From assembly GCA_900129675.1 (NCBI GenBank), contig FSRD01000001.1, positions 4,391,501-4,455,500 of the forward strand: a DNA stretch of 64,000 nt, in the 5' to 3' direction. Positions 37,174 through 46,440 of this stretch are shown here, one piece after another. Within the stretch, counting starts at the first letter, position 1; every line of letters begins with the position of its first letter. Below the pieces are notes generated by a model. That model was not told the DNA's origin, did not search any database, and saw only the letters and a program-made list of their open reading frames with translations. This DNA is from Bradyrhizobium erythrophlei. Its GTDB lineage: Bacteria; Pseudomonadota; Alphaproteobacteria; Rhizobiales; Xanthobacteraceae. A program made the position numbers and the translations under genes.

Positions 37174-37304
37174 GGCGGACCGTAAAAGACGTCGGCAGGT
37201 GTTGCAATGCAGTTCGGCAGATCAAGATGGGTGTGCGGATCAATGCCGCCCGGCATCACATAGCAGCCGCCGGCATTGATCAGCACAAATCCGCGGTCGC
37301 CAAG
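37174..37304 (-). pseudogene. dihydropyrimidinase/hydantoinase N-terminal scrap
   Basis: The leftward frame encodes GFVLINAGGCYVMPGGIDPH followed by THLDLPNCIATPADVFYGP. This is the metal-binding start (the HTH pair) of the dihydropyrimidinase/D-hydantoinase family. No start codon and no downstream barrel remain. It is a fragment between the NagZ-like and OpgC genes. Confidence 0.6.
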
Positions 37305-37393
37305 AAATTAATCGATCAGGGCTGGCCGCCGCCGGTTGCTGTGCTACCGGGGAACCGCGGACATCGCCATACACTATCGGCGTGGTGCGGCCC

Positions 37394-38548
37394 TCAGGAT
37401 CGTGCACCAAGCGCGGATTTATAGTCTTGCCGCCGGGACCACGACACGTAGTAAGCGACGGCGGTCATCATCAAAATTCCGGCGCCGCTGACGAGAACCT
37501 GCATGGCGAGTGAATTCGGCCCGGTGATCAGGATGAAATGCGCGGCGAACGACAGAAAGACGCCGGCGCAGAACACGGCCAGCCATTCTTCTCCGCATTT
37601 GATGAGCGGCTGCAGGACCGGCCACCGAAATCCGCGCCAGCCTCCCGGCACCGCCAGCGTAAAGAGGAAGGCCATGGCGAGCAGATGCAGCACCCTGTAA
37701 GGCGCCAGGTTCTCCCTGTCGTTGGGCAGGAATGCACTGAGCAGGGAATGCGGGACCATTTCCGCCAACGCGGGCAGCTTCCCGGCAGAGGTGATCACGA
37801 GCGCGAACAAGAGATAGAGCAGTGCCGCAATGCGCAGTGCCGGAAGCCTCTGCATCGATCGGATCAAGCGGGCCTGCCTGGCACCGCTCAGCGCAAACCA
37901 TGCACCCAACACAAACAGCAATTGCCAGCTGAGCGGATTGAAGACCGAGTCTCCCTCCGGAAACGACAATAGGTTCCGGTCAAATATGCGCGCCGCGACA
38001 TAGAGCGCGGCCGATCCGGCCAGCGTCACGGTCGGCCAGCGCAGCATGCCGATCAAGACGATCGGGAGGAAAGCCATGAGCACGATGAAAAGCTGCAAGA
38101 CGTCTAGATTGAGCGGCGTGGCCTGCAGCAGCAGGCCGCGAATCAAGGTGCGGATCGGGTGGTCGATGAATCCCGCAATGTTGAATTCGGCGATGATGTC
38201 GGGTGCCGCGGTCTGTGCCGCGACATAGCCGATCAGGTCGACATAGATCACGAACAGGACGACATAGGCCGCGTAAAGCTGCCATAGCCGTTTGAAGATG
38301 CGGGTCGCCCCCACCACAGAGCCGCGTTCCACCATTTTTTTCGCGTAGATGATCGCTGCGGCATAACCGCCGACGAATACGAACAAGTCGGTTGCGCCAC
38401 TAAATCCGAAGTTCCGCAGGGTCAGCGAGCTGACCGCGTTGTGCGGAACGTGATCCACAAACAGAAACCAGTTCGCGATGCCAAGCAGCAGCAGGATTCG
38501 GAGATCGCCATCGCGTGCCGCGATCTCGGTCTTCACACATTGATTCAT
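37394..38548 (-). CDS. OpgC domain membrane protein
   Basis: A 384-residue protein with about ten membrane spans; the N-terminal GIANWFLFVDHVPHNAVSSL and FGFSGATDLFVFVGGYAAAI are hallmarks of the OpgC/acyltransferase-3-like family. Members modify osmoregulated periplasmic glucans, for example with succinyl groups, or carry out other acyl transfers. The gene starts at 38548 and its end overlaps decayed sequence. No glucan synthesis genes are adjacent, so the acceptor is unproven. Confidence 0.88.
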   Translation of the reverse strand: MNQCVKTEIAARDGDLRILLLLGIANWFLFVDHVPHNAVSSLTLRNFGFSGATDLFVFVGGYAAAIIYAKKMVERGSVVGATRIFKRLWQLYAAYVVLFVIYVDLIGYVAAQTAAPDIIAEFNIAGFIDHPIRTLIRGLLLQATPLNLDVLQLFIVLMAFLPIVLIGMLRWPTVTLAGSAALYVAARIFDRNLLSFPEGDSVFNPLSWQLLFVLGAWFALSGARQARLIRSMQRLPALRIAALLYLLFALVITSAGKLPALAEMVPHSLLSAFLPNDRENLAPYRVLHLLAMAFLFTLAVPGGWRGFRWPVLQPLIKCGEEWLAVFCAGVFLSFAAHFILITGPNSLAMQVLVSGAGILMMTAVAYYVSWSRRQDYKSALGARS

Positions 38549-38688
38549 TGAAAGTGAAACTTCACAAGCCCGGAGAAACGAATCGGCATACTAGCGTGAC
38601 GATACGCGCGATCCGAGTAGACTTTGCGTGAACAATATCTAATTCGCGCGCAGGGGGATTGAAACTGCCGGCGATCACGTTTTCGAAA

Positions 38689-38993
38689 TCAGGACGTGAT
38701 CGCCTGCGAGAACATTGGCCCGTCTGCCGGCTCATGTTTGCGCAGGTCGCGGGCGTGATCGAAATGGCCGGCCTGCAGATCTACGCCCGTCGCGCCGATC
38801 TCGGGAACGGCGGCCTCGGCCAGAATATCGGCGGTGACATCCTCGACCGAGGAATCGGCGACTTCGTGGATGAAACTGATGTTCTTGTATTCGCCGGACA
38901 CAATGCGCGAGATCACCGCCGGGTGATTTCGGGATCGACAATGGCTTCACGGCCGCGCCGGCCATAGTCGATCATCACGACGAGATACTGCAT
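38689..38993 (-). pseudogene. small hypothetical gene with one frameshift
   Basis: ATG 38993 opens MQYLVVMIDYGRRGREAIVD ending PEITRR at a TGA. One base away, the sense continues VISRIVSGEYKNISFIHEVA, DSSVEDVTADILAEAA and on to a stop at 38689. Joined, this makes a protein of about 100 residues. No domain is recognised. Either a point indel or a sequence error broke it. Confidence 0.5.
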
Positions 38994-39076
38994 GTTTGCG
39001 AGCCGAAGCACATCCCGGGCGTTGAAAGCGAATGACGGCATTATTTCTGAAAATCGGAATCTAGTCAGGTCCAAAA

Positions 39077-39091
39077 TTCTGAAAAACAGAA
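39077..39091. promoter_or_regulatory. 15-bp inverted repeat
   Basis: TTCTG-AAAAA-CAGAA, perfect arms of 5, in an AT-rich stretch of the intergenic DNA between two leftward genes. It could be a small operator or part of the end of the S24-gene transcript. Evidence is symmetry only. Confidence 0.3.
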
Positions 39092-39156
39092 ATTTATCCT
39101 TGAGTGGCCGATAGTGCTCCGGGGCGGCCGGTCGAATCAGGCCCCCCTAAGGATCC

Positions 39157-39795
39157 CTATTTCTCCGGTGTGCGCCCGCCCTGCGCCTTGGCCGCCTTGC
39201 GTGTTCGGGCCGTCGCCTTGGTCCGCAAGCGCTGGATCTGGCCCCTGGGCAGGGTGACGCAAATCTCGCCGATCCACTCCAGCTTCACCCCGCTGATTGG
39301 CTTGGCATTGAAGCTCGTGAGGTTGACCAGCGTCGACGACTTTCCGCGCTCGATCGTCTTCAGATAACGCTCCCCGGTTTTCAGGCGTACCGCGGCTTCT
39401 TCGCCGTAGAAGCTCGACAATGGATGACGCTGCTCGCGATAGACCACGATAACATCGCCATTTTCGTATTTAGGCAGCATGGAATCGCCCGCTACCTCGA
39501 AAGCGATGATCTCTTCGGCAATCGGGAAGGGCAGTTCAACCTCGCCCAGGCCTTCCGGCGGCACCTTTTCGTGTTCCGGCTCGATCGACGCGCCGGCGCC
39601 GACGCGACCCATGATCGGCACCGAATTCAGTTCGAGATACTCCATGATGGGCGCGATCTCGGATGCCTTGATCAGTCGTATTCCGGACAGGATTTCCGAA
39701 ACCGCACCCGGGCGAACGCCCATCGCCGTCGCCAGACCGCCTTTGGTCTTGCCCGGCTTCTCCAGTCCCCGCTCGATCAATCTGACGTCCAGCAT
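39157..39795 (-). CDS. XRE-family regulator with S24 (LexA-like) peptidase domain
   Basis: A 212-residue CI/LexA-like repressor. The N-terminal DNA-binding helices include GLATAMGVRPGAVSEILSGI. The C-terminal S24 domain has the probable Ala67-Gly68 cleavage site in GRVGAGASIEPE, catalytic Ser105 in VAGDSMLPKYENGD and Lys139 in AAVRLKTGERYL. The basic tail (RTKATARTRKAAKAQGG) is unusual. The start at MLDVRLIER has GGAAAGG upstream; a 12-residue longer form is less likely. It is divergent from gcrA, with two palindromes between them, so it probably represses itself and perhaps gcrA and may respond to DNA damage by self-cleavage. Confidence 0.88.
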   Translation of the reverse strand: MLDVRLIERGLEKPGKTKGGLATAMGVRPGAVSEILSGIRLIKASEIAPIMEYLELNSVPIMGRVGAGASIEPEHEKVPPEGLGEVELPFPIAEEIIAFEVAGDSMLPKYENGDVIVVYREQRHPLSSFYGEEAAVRLKTGERYLKTIERGKSSTLVNLTSFNAKPISGVKLEWIGEICVTLPRGQIQRLRTKATARTRKAAKAQGGRTPEK

Positions 39796-39831
39796 GGCCT
39801 TTCCTTTCCCGGATCGCGGGAATGATAGCAA

Positions 39832-39879
39832 TTCCGATTATCCGAAATCAAGCCTGACTTTCGTTTCGGAATATCCGAA
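39832..39879. promoter_or_regulatory. paired palindromic operators between S24 repressor and gcrA
   Basis: TTCGGA-ATA-TCCGAA (39865-39879) is a perfect inverted repeat. A similar imperfect site, TTCCGA-TTA-TCCGAA, lies at 39832-39846. Their centres are 33 bp apart, about three helical turns, so two dimers would bind the same DNA face. The location between divergent starts fits autoregulation by the S24 protein. Confidence 0.65.
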
Positions 39880-39898
39880 GTTACGGAGGCGTCGGGCG

Positions 39899-40453
39899 AT
39901 GCCAGGAAAGCAGGCAGGAATGATGGAAGCGACAAACTGGGCGCCCGAGCACTCGGACGCGCTGCGGGAACTTTTTGCCCGAGGCATGACCTTTTCGGAG
40001 ATCGCCAAGGCGATCAACTCGAAATTCAAAACCAAATATTCGCGTAACGCCACGCTCAGCCGTGCCAAGCGGATGGGGCTCGGCCGGCCGGTCCGGCCGG
40101 AATCGCTACCGCAGGCGAAGCCGCGGCTGAGCAGGCTGGGCGAACTTCGCCCCGCTGAACCCAGGCTGTCCAAGTTCCACTGGTCGCCTCCGGTATTCGA
40201 AGAGGCAGAGCCGCCCAAGCTGCGCTGCGTCGAAATCGACCCGCGCCATCTATCGCTGGTCGAACTTGAGCGCCGCGATTGCCGATACCCGTACGGCGGT
40301 GATGCCGAGGGCGAGGCCATTACCTTCTGCGGTCATCCAAGGCGGCCCGGCTCCAGCTACTGCACGCCGCATTTTCACCTGAGCCGCAACCCCGATGCTG
40401 CATTGGAGCGCCCCGCGAGCACCGCCGCGCTGAAGGTCATCGAAGCGGCCTGA
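39899..40453 (+). CDS. gcrA: GcrA-type cell cycle regulator
   Basis: A 184-residue GcrA-family protein. GcrA binds sigma70-RNA polymerase and favours methylated GANTC promoters in alphaproteobacteria. The DNA-binding N-terminus is recognisable: NWAPEHSDALRELFARGMTF, SEIAKAINSKFKTKYSRNAT, SRAKRMGLG. The C-terminus has the Cys/His element ELERRDCRYPYGG, FCGHPRRPGSSYCTPH. ATG 39899 has GGAGG 9 bases upstream; later in-frame ATGs at 39920 and 39923 would also give the common MEATNW start. Whether it is the main GcrA or a paralogue is not certain, since it sits beside a phage-like repressor. Confidence 0.87.
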   Translation: MPGKQAGMMEATNWAPEHSDALRELFARGMTFSEIAKAINSKFKTKYSRNATLSRAKRMGLGRPVRPESLPQAKPRLSRLGELRPAEPRLSKFHWSPPVFEEAEPPKLRCVEIDPRHLSLVELERRDCRYPYGGDAEGEAITFCGHPRRPGSSYCTPHFHLSRNPDAALERPASTAALKVIEAA

Positions 40454-40503
40454 AGGACGATCCATAGCACCCAGATTCTTCATATCCAAGGAGGCCATGA
40501 GAC

Positions 40504-41080
40504 ATGTCACGAGCCAAACGAAAGAAGCCACATGACCCGGCACGGGCGCACGACCGCCGCTCTCGAGATCTGCCCCGCAACGCCGAAGTCGCGACCGTCG
40601 AGGTTGACAACCCCTTGGCGCTTGAGCCGGGCGAGAAGATCGTCGCGCTGCGCTCCATCCGTAACGATCCGCTGGGCTGCCTGCATTCGCACCGTCAGAT
40701 CGACGAGGCGCAATACCAGGGCGGGCGCGCCCTTCAGGACGATTGGGAGAAGGCCGAGCGCGGGCCGCGCGCGGTCGATCCGACCAGGGAATATGTCGAT
40801 GGTGGGCAGATGCGCGAGCCGATCACCGAAGGCCAGCGCAAGGCGGTGCTGCGGCTGAACCGCGCCGAGCGCGAGCTTGGCGCCGACGGTTCGGCGCTGG
40901 TGCACGACGTTCTGATCCACGGCATGACCATGGAGCAGGTCGGGCAGCATCGGGGATTGCGCACCAAGCGGTGGGCACGACTATTTCGCGCGACGTCTCA
41001 AGGAATGCCTCGACCGGCTGGCGCTGATCTATGGATTCGCGACCGCCAATCCCGTCCCCGTCAAAAACCTCCGGCGCTGA
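40504..41080 (+). pseudogene. DUF6456-like gene with 3' frameshift
   Basis: The open frame from ATG 40504 reads MSRAKRKKPHDPARAHDRRS, later NRAERELGADGSALVHDVLI and HGMTMEQVG. Near 40975, within CGGTGGGCACGAC, the natural sense switches frame to GHDYFARRLKECLDRLALIY then GFATANPVPVKNLRR, ending at 41080. One lost G restores it. The helix-rich C-terminus resembles DUF6456 or phage-related DNA-binding proteins. If unrepaired, the read-through frame ends at 41106, overlapping the bamA-like gene. Confidence 0.6.
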
Positions 41081-43418
41081 AGCGGAACGGCTGCACCACG
41101 TCATAAGCTGCCTTTGTGATCGGCACCGCGTAGTCGACCGTGAGCGCGCCGAACGGCGAGGCCCAGGTCAGGCCGGCACCGACCGACGAGCGTACGACAT
41201 TCTTGTTGGCGACCTGAAGCGAGGAACTCCCAAAACTGGTCGGGCCGCCATAGCCGAAGACGCTGCCGGCATCGACGAAGGCCGATGCCTTGAGGCCGTA
41301 TTCGTCCGGCACGCCGGGAACCGAGCTCTGCAACTCGGCGGTTGTCGCCCAGTACATGTTGCCGCCGACATTATCCATGGTGGTACCGGGCGTGAGATCG
41401 CGCGGGCCAAAACCGTTGGTCGCAAATCCACGCACCATGGTCGGGCCGCCGAAGAAGCTGTTCATCAGCGGCACCTGTTGGCCGCCCCAGCCGGTGACGT
41501 AGCCGCCTTGCGCGCGGACCATGCCGATCAGATCGCTGTTAAGCGAATGGTAATAGCGTACGTCTTCGGTGGTCCGCAGGAATTTGACGTCACCGCCGAG
41601 GCCGGCGAGATCCTGGCTGAGCTGCGATTTGATCCCGTCGGTCGGGCTCTTTGGGTTGTCGAGCGTGCTGTAGGTCGCGGTGCTGCCGACCGCCGAGACC
41701 CACGCGGGTCCGTTCGCCGCAGCTTGCTGGATCGCCAGTGATGGCGGCAAGCCTGAGGTGGTCGTGCCAAGCGTGATATTCTGATTGTAGATTGAGTAGC
41801 GCCACAGCACGCCGAGTTGTTCGGTGATAGGCGTGCCGAACTGCAGTGCCCCGCCGTAGTTGGTGCTGTTATAGGACTGATAGCTGGTCACGTCGCTCTG
41901 CCGGCCGAACAGTTCGATTCCGGCTGAAACCCTGGTGCCAAGAAAATACGGTTCCGACGCCTTCAGGTCGATCCCGCGCGCAAACTGACCATAGGTCACG
42001 GAGGCCTGGACATCTTTCCCGGTGCCATAAAAGTTGCGGTCGCCGGCTTTGACCTCGACGAGCGCGCCATCGGTGGTCGAGTAACCGCCCGCAATGTTGA
42101 AGTCGCCGGTCGACTGGTCGGCGGCCTCGACATCGAGCACGATTCGATCCGACGCCGAGCCGGGTCTGTTCGAGATCTTGACCGTTTTGAAATAGTTCAG
42201 ATTCTTCAGGCGCCTCTCGGCCCGATCAATCAGGGTCTTGTTGTAGGGATCGCCTTCAGCAATGTCGAATTCACGCCGGATCACGTAGTCGCGCGTGCGG
42301 CTGTTGCCGTGGATCTCGATACGCTCGACATAGGTCCGTGGTCCCTGGTCGATCACGAATGCGATGTCGATGCGTTGCGCTGCGGCGTCACGGATGATGC
42401 GGGGTATCGCCTGGGCGAAGGGATAGCCGAGCTTTGCCATTTCGATCGCGAGAGCTTCGCTGCTCTTGTCCAGCGCGCTGCCGTCGAACACCGCGCCGTT
42501 GCGCGCCAGCGGCAACCGGCGAAGCTTTTCGGAATCAAGCCCGGGAATGTTGCAGACGACGCTGACGTCGCCGAAATGATACATCGGGCCTTCGTCAATG
42601 GCGAAGGTCACCGTAAATCCCTTCGCAGAGGGATCGTATTCGGCCCTGGCTGGGGACACGCTGGCGTCGGCATAGCCCTTGCTGCGGTAGTATAGACGTA
42701 GCTGCTCCTGGTCCTGCGCGACGCGGTCGGGATCGTAGACGTCGCCGCCAGTCAGGAAGCTCAACATGTTGGTCGCGGATGTCTTGATCACGGCGTTGAG
42801 CTGGCGTTTGCCGAAAACGTGATTGCCCGTGAAGTTGATCTGCCGCACCGTCGTCTTGACGCCCTCAGTGATCCCAAAAACGAGATCGACGCGGTCGCTG
42901 CCGCGGTCGATGATTTCGGGCGCAACGCGGACGTCGTCGCGCCCGACATGCCGGTAGGCTTCGATGATGCGGCCGACATCCGCCTGTATTGCGGCGCGCT
43001 GCAGGGTGCCGCGCGGTTTGGATTCGACCGCGGCGGCAAGATCCGTATCCTTCACTTTTCGGTTGCCTTCAAAGACGACGCGATCGAGCACGGGCGCTTC
43101 GGTCACATGGACGACCAGCCGTTCGCCGGCGCGCTCGAGCGAAACCTTCTCAAACAGGCCCGTTGCGACCAGTGCCTTCAGGGCCGCGTCGCGCGCGGCA
43201 TCGTCGAATTGTCCGTCAGGCGCAGCATGAATATAGGAACGCACGGTATCGGCTTCGACGCGGCGATTGCCCTCCACGACGATGGCCTCATGCGAGGGCG
43301 GCGCGCTCTCGGCCGCGGCAGGCCTCACAGCAATCAGCCCGAGCGCGGCGGCAAGCCACCAGCCGGCAACGTGCGGCCGCGATGATCGCCAATATTGCGT
43401 GATGCGTTTGACCTTCAC
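41061..43418 (-). CDS. BamA/Omp85 family outer membrane protein
   Basis: About 785 residues. A signal peptide (RITQYWRSSRPHVAGWWLAA then ALGLIAVRPAAAES) is followed by POTRA repeats beginning IVVEGNRRVEADTVRSYIH, and a C-terminal barrel with the Omp85 motif MVRGFATNGFGPRDL near 690. The end SVGAGLTWASPFGALTVDYA with a terminal Phe is typical. BamA inserts beta-barrel proteins into the outer membrane. The usual neighbours (rseP, skp, lpxD) are absent, so this may be a second copy. GTG 43418 gives a clean signal peptide; Met at 43472 would add 18 polar residues. Confidence 0.88.
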   Translation of the reverse strand: MKVKRITQYWRSSRPHVAGWWLAAALGLIAVRPAAAESAPPSHEAIVVEGNRRVEADTVRSYIHAAPDGQFDDAARDAALKALVATGLFEKVSLERAGERLVVHVTEAPVLDRVVFEGNRKVKDTDLAAAVESKPRGTLQRAAIQADVGRIIEAYRHVGRDDVRVAPEIIDRGSDRVDLVFGITEGVKTTVRQINFTGNHVFGKRQLNAVIKTSATNMLSFLTGGDVYDPDRVAQDQEQLRLYYRSKGYADASVSPARAEYDPSAKGFTVTFAIDEGPMYHFGDVSVVCNIPGLDSEKLRRLPLARNGAVFDGSALDKSSEALAIEMAKLGYPFAQAIPRIIRDAAAQRIDIAFVIDQGPRTYVERIEIHGNSRTRDYVIRREFDIAEGDPYNKTLIDRAERRLKNLNYFKTVKISNRPGSASDRIVLDVEAADQSTGDFNIAGGYSTTDGALVEVKAGDRNFYGTGKDVQASVTYGQFARGIDLKASEPYFLGTRVSAGIELFGRQSDVTSYQSYNSTNYGGALQFGTPITEQLGVLWRYSIYNQNITLGTTTSGLPPSLAIQQAAANGPAWVSAVGSTATYSTLDNPKSPTDGIKSQLSQDLAGLGGDVKFLRTTEDVRYYHSLNSDLIGMVRAQGGYVTGWGGQQVPLMNSFFGGPTMVRGFATNGFGPRDLTPGTTMDNVGGNMYWATTAELQSSVPGVPDEYGLKASAFVDAGSVFGYGGPTSFGSSSLQVANKNVVRSSVGAGLTWASPFGALTVDYAVPITKAAYDVVQPFRFSAGGF

Positions 43419-43657
43419 GTCCTGCCGGTCTCCCACCTGACCGTCCCTGATCGAATTGCTCGCGCGGGGCAAAACAATGTCTCACGTAAGGTGAGTTGCG
43501 GGCTGGATTCGTGCTGGCCGCCACAATTTCAACGCCTTAACTTAACCTGCGCGTTCTCAGAATTGTCGCAATGGCCGCTTCATGCTTCGGGGATCAAGGA
43601 GACCGAGACGTTCGCGCTGTGACCGTTGCATGCGCCAACGCTCGCCAGGAGCATCAC

Positions 43658-44710
43658 ATGCGTTATGCAGCCCTCGTTGCCGCCTCGCTCATGCTGATCC
43701 AGCCCGCCTATGCGGAGAAGACACCGGATATCGATCCGCGCGCTTCGCTCGCCGTGGTTCAGCAATGGATTTACAATTACCGGGCTAAACCGGACTACGC
43801 GCATGTCCCCGCAGCCGTGCGCGTGCTGTTTCATTCGCAGAGTTTCAAGGAGCCGGAGAACGCCGGCATCTATCTGGGTTTTATCGCCGGCGCGATCGGC
43901 TCGAACCCCGAAAAGGCCGAGCAGCTCATCGCCGGTTTCTTTCCGGTCCCTCCGGAAGACGAATGGGTCGTCGTCCGCGCCATCGCCTATTCGGGATTGC
44001 CCGACTGGAGGAATATACTGCGCAGGGTCGCGCCGCGAATGCCGGCGCGACACGTGATGATCGACAGCTATCTCGCGGGCAAGCTGCCGACCTTGACCGA
44101 CATCCCATTGGAAGAAGCAAAGCCCGGCATGCTCGACAGGCTGCGCGGCGCGCTCACGCGCAATCCCTTCGCCAAGGAAGACAGGAAGCTGAACACGACG
44201 CTGACGTTTGCGGGCAATCAGGACCTGCTGGATACGTTATGGGGATATTATTTCGCCACCGGCTCGCATGTTCCGATCCAGCGCATCATGCAAATGCTGC
44301 CGTGGAGCAAGAGCCGCGACACTGTCGACAAGCTGACGATCGGGGCCATGGCGCGGTACACGCTGGCGAGCTACGCGATCCGCGACGCCGGTTTGCGTGA
44401 ATTTCTCCGCAGCGAACTTGCCAGACAACCGGCGCCGGTCAAGGCGCCGCTCGGCGAGGTAGTGGAGGCGGCAGACACCGTGCAAATCGCGGCACTCCGC
44501 AAGGATGCGCTTGCCGCGGTGGACGAACTCAAGACCAAGGGCTCGGACTCCAGGCGCAATCTCGACTTCTGGGGCCAGGTGGGTGTCGGGGCGGTTGCGC
44601 TCGGCTGCGTCTCGGCCGCGGCGCTCGGGCAAGTTGCAATCGGCATCCCTTGCGTGATCGGCGGCTCGGCTTCGCAGGGGCTGTTGTCGTTCTGGGAAAA
44701 GCAGCCATGA
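43658..44710 (+). CDS. secreted hypothetical protein, 350 aa
   Basis: ATG 43658 follows CCAGGAGC. The signal peptide is MRYAALVAASLMLIQPAYAE. The mature part is helix-rich with a conserved-looking sequence VVVRAIAYSGLPDWRNIL and ends with a hydrophobic segment (VGVGAVALGCVSAAALGQVA IGIPC split as two runs) that may anchor it. No known domain was recognised. It is divergent from the BamA-like gene with about 240 bp between, so the two may be controlled together. Confidence 0.75.
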   Translation: MRYAALVAASLMLIQPAYAEKTPDIDPRASLAVVQQWIYNYRAKPDYAHVPAAVRVLFHSQSFKEPENAGIYLGFIAGAIGSNPEKAEQLIAGFFPVPPEDEWVVVRAIAYSGLPDWRNILRRVAPRMPARHVMIDSYLAGKLPTLTDIPLEEAKPGMLDRLRGALTRNPFAKEDRKLNTTLTFAGNQDLLDTLWGYYFATGSHVPIQRIMQMLPWSKSRDTVDKLTIGAMARYTLASYAIRDAGLREFLRSELARQPAPVKAPLGEVVEAADTVQIAALRKDALAAVDELKTKGSDSRRNLDFWGQVGVGAVALGCVSAAALGQVAIGIPCVIGGSASQGLLSFWEKQP

Positions 44711-44728
44711 GGCAGATCAGCCGCGGAC

Positions 44729-46321
44729 CTAATCCAGCCCGGCGCGGCGAAAGCCTTCCAGATAATGCTCGCGGTCGAGGTCGAGCTTCCATGGCAACTG
44801 GGTCGAGATCCAGGCAAGCGAGATATTGGGTTGCGTCCGGCGTAACTCCTGGAGTGCGGCTTTGGCGACGTCGATCTGACCGGCCATGCCGGCGGCGACT
44901 GTCAGCACCCGGTAGGCGCCGGTGAGATCGCCGCGTTGACGGGTCGCTTCACGCGCCAGCGCGATCGCTTCGGAATAGTTCCTCCCGACGAACTGGGAAT
45001 AGGCGGCGACGCCATAATAAATCGCGGAAGAGGGGTCACGCGGGCTGAGACGGATGGCGCGCTGGGTCGCCACATAGGCGTCCTGCCAGCGCCCGGAATA
45101 CGACAGCGCCAGGCCGTAGTAACCCTGAGCCAGCGAAAAGTTTGGGTTGAGCTGCAGCGCCAGTTCGAACTCGGCCAGCGAGTCGTCGAGACGGCGTGTT
45201 GAAAAATAGACGCTGCCGAGTGCGGTATGTGCCCACGAATCCTCGCGGTCGGCGGCGATCGCCGCAAGTGCGGCACGCTCGGCGACAGGTGCCGCCGTTG
45301 CAATATCCACCCAGCCGAGATGGACGCCGAACATGTGATTGGTGGCGAACAGGGCCAGCGCCTGGCCGTAGTTCGGATCAATCGCAATCGCCTTTTCCAG
45401 CAAGACCTGAGCCGCCGCGCTGTCGCGCCGCGTCACTCGCCAGTGATGCGACAGCGCCCGCATCACCAGGTCCCACGCGTCAACGCTGTTGGGCGGTTTA
45501 CGCCGGCTGCGAAAATTCTCCGCAACGTAGATCTGCGGCTCGATCGCCGTGACGATGGCATCCGTAATCTCATCCTGCACCGCGAATACGTCGACGAGGT
45601 CCCGGTCGTAGCGTTCCGCCCAGATGTGGCTGCCGGTCGCGGTGTCGTTGAGCTGCGCGGTGATGCGCACGCGGTCGCCGCTCCTTCTCACGCTGCCCTC
45701 GACGACGTAGCGAACGCCAAGCTCAGCGGCGACCTGTTTCAGGTGCACCGCCTTGCCCTTGTAGGTGAACGAGGAGTTGCGGGCGATCACGAAGAACCAG
45801 CGCAATTTCGACAGCGCGGTAATGATGTCTTCGCTGATTCCGTCGGAAAAATACTCCTGTTCCTGGTCGCCGCTCATATTGTCAAACGGCAGCACGGCGA
45901 TTGCCGGCCGATCCGGCAATTGCAGCGGCGGCCGCAGTCGTTCGTTGACGTCTTCCGGTGACATGGCAGCCGGCTGATCGAGGTCCGGTTGGCCGTTCAC
46001 GGCGCCAACGAAACGAAGGCCCTTTCGCGGAATGGTCCGGATCAGCTTCTGTTCCTTGCCGTTATCGCCGATCGCGCTTCGGGCGGCGTTGATACGGCTG
46101 TCAAGCGTCGAGTCCGACACGATCCGGCCGCCCCATACCAACTCAATCAGATCATCCCTGCTGACGACGTGGTCGCGGTGCTTCAACAGATGAACCAGCA
46201 GGTCGAATACCTGCGGTTGCATCGCAACAAGCTCACCGCCACGGTGCAACTCGCGAAGGGCGGTGTCGAGAACATGATCTTCAAAGTTAAATTTCACGTG
46301 CGTTATCGCATCTTTTCTCAA
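44729..46321 (-). CDS. winged-helix regulator with TolB-like and TPR regions (CadC/HilA-like)
   Basis: A 530-residue protein. Residues 1-110 form an OmpR-type winged helix (QPQVFDLLVHLLKHRDHVVS, then DSRINAARSAIGDNGK and IRTIPRKGLRFVG). Residues about 138-250 are the TolB-like part typical of adenylate-cyclase-associated proteins (IAVLPFDNMSGDQEQEYFSD, GISEDIITALSKL). The remainder is TPR repeats (AHTALGSVYFSTRRLDDSLA, AQGYYGLALSYSGRW). No membrane segment is visible, so it is probably cytoplasmic. Such proteins are common orphan regulators in Bradyrhizobium; targets unknown. Confidence 0.88.
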   Translation of the reverse strand: MRKDAITHVKFNFEDHVLDTALRELHRGGELVAMQPQVFDLLVHLLKHRDHVVSRDDLIELVWGGRIVSDSTLDSRINAARSAIGDNGKEQKLIRTIPRKGLRFVGAVNGQPDLDQPAAMSPEDVNERLRPPLQLPDRPAIAVLPFDNMSGDQEQEYFSDGISEDIITALSKLRWFFVIARNSSFTYKGKAVHLKQVAAELGVRYVVEGSVRRSGDRVRITAQLNDTATGSHIWAERYDRDLVDVFAVQDEITDAIVTAIEPQIYVAENFRSRRKPPNSVDAWDLVMRALSHHWRVTRRDSAAAQVLLEKAIAIDPNYGQALALFATNHMFGVHLGWVDIATAAPVAERAALAAIAADREDSWAHTALGSVYFSTRRLDDSLAEFELALQLNPNFSLAQGYYGLALSYSGRWQDAYVATQRAIRLSPRDPSSAIYYGVAAYSQFVGRNYSEAIALAREATRQRGDLTGAYRVLTVAAGMAGQIDVAKAALQELRRTQPNISLAWISTQLPWKLDLDREHYLEGFRRAGLD

Positions 46322-46440
46322 GAAACAATCAAGTCGGTCTCAGGGAGAGATCAAGCGTCAGGCAAAGTCTTTTGGTCGCATTTCCGGCATTCTGCACAAA
46401 TCGAAGTTGCGATCCCATTGCCCCTGGCGGAGTCAATTTT

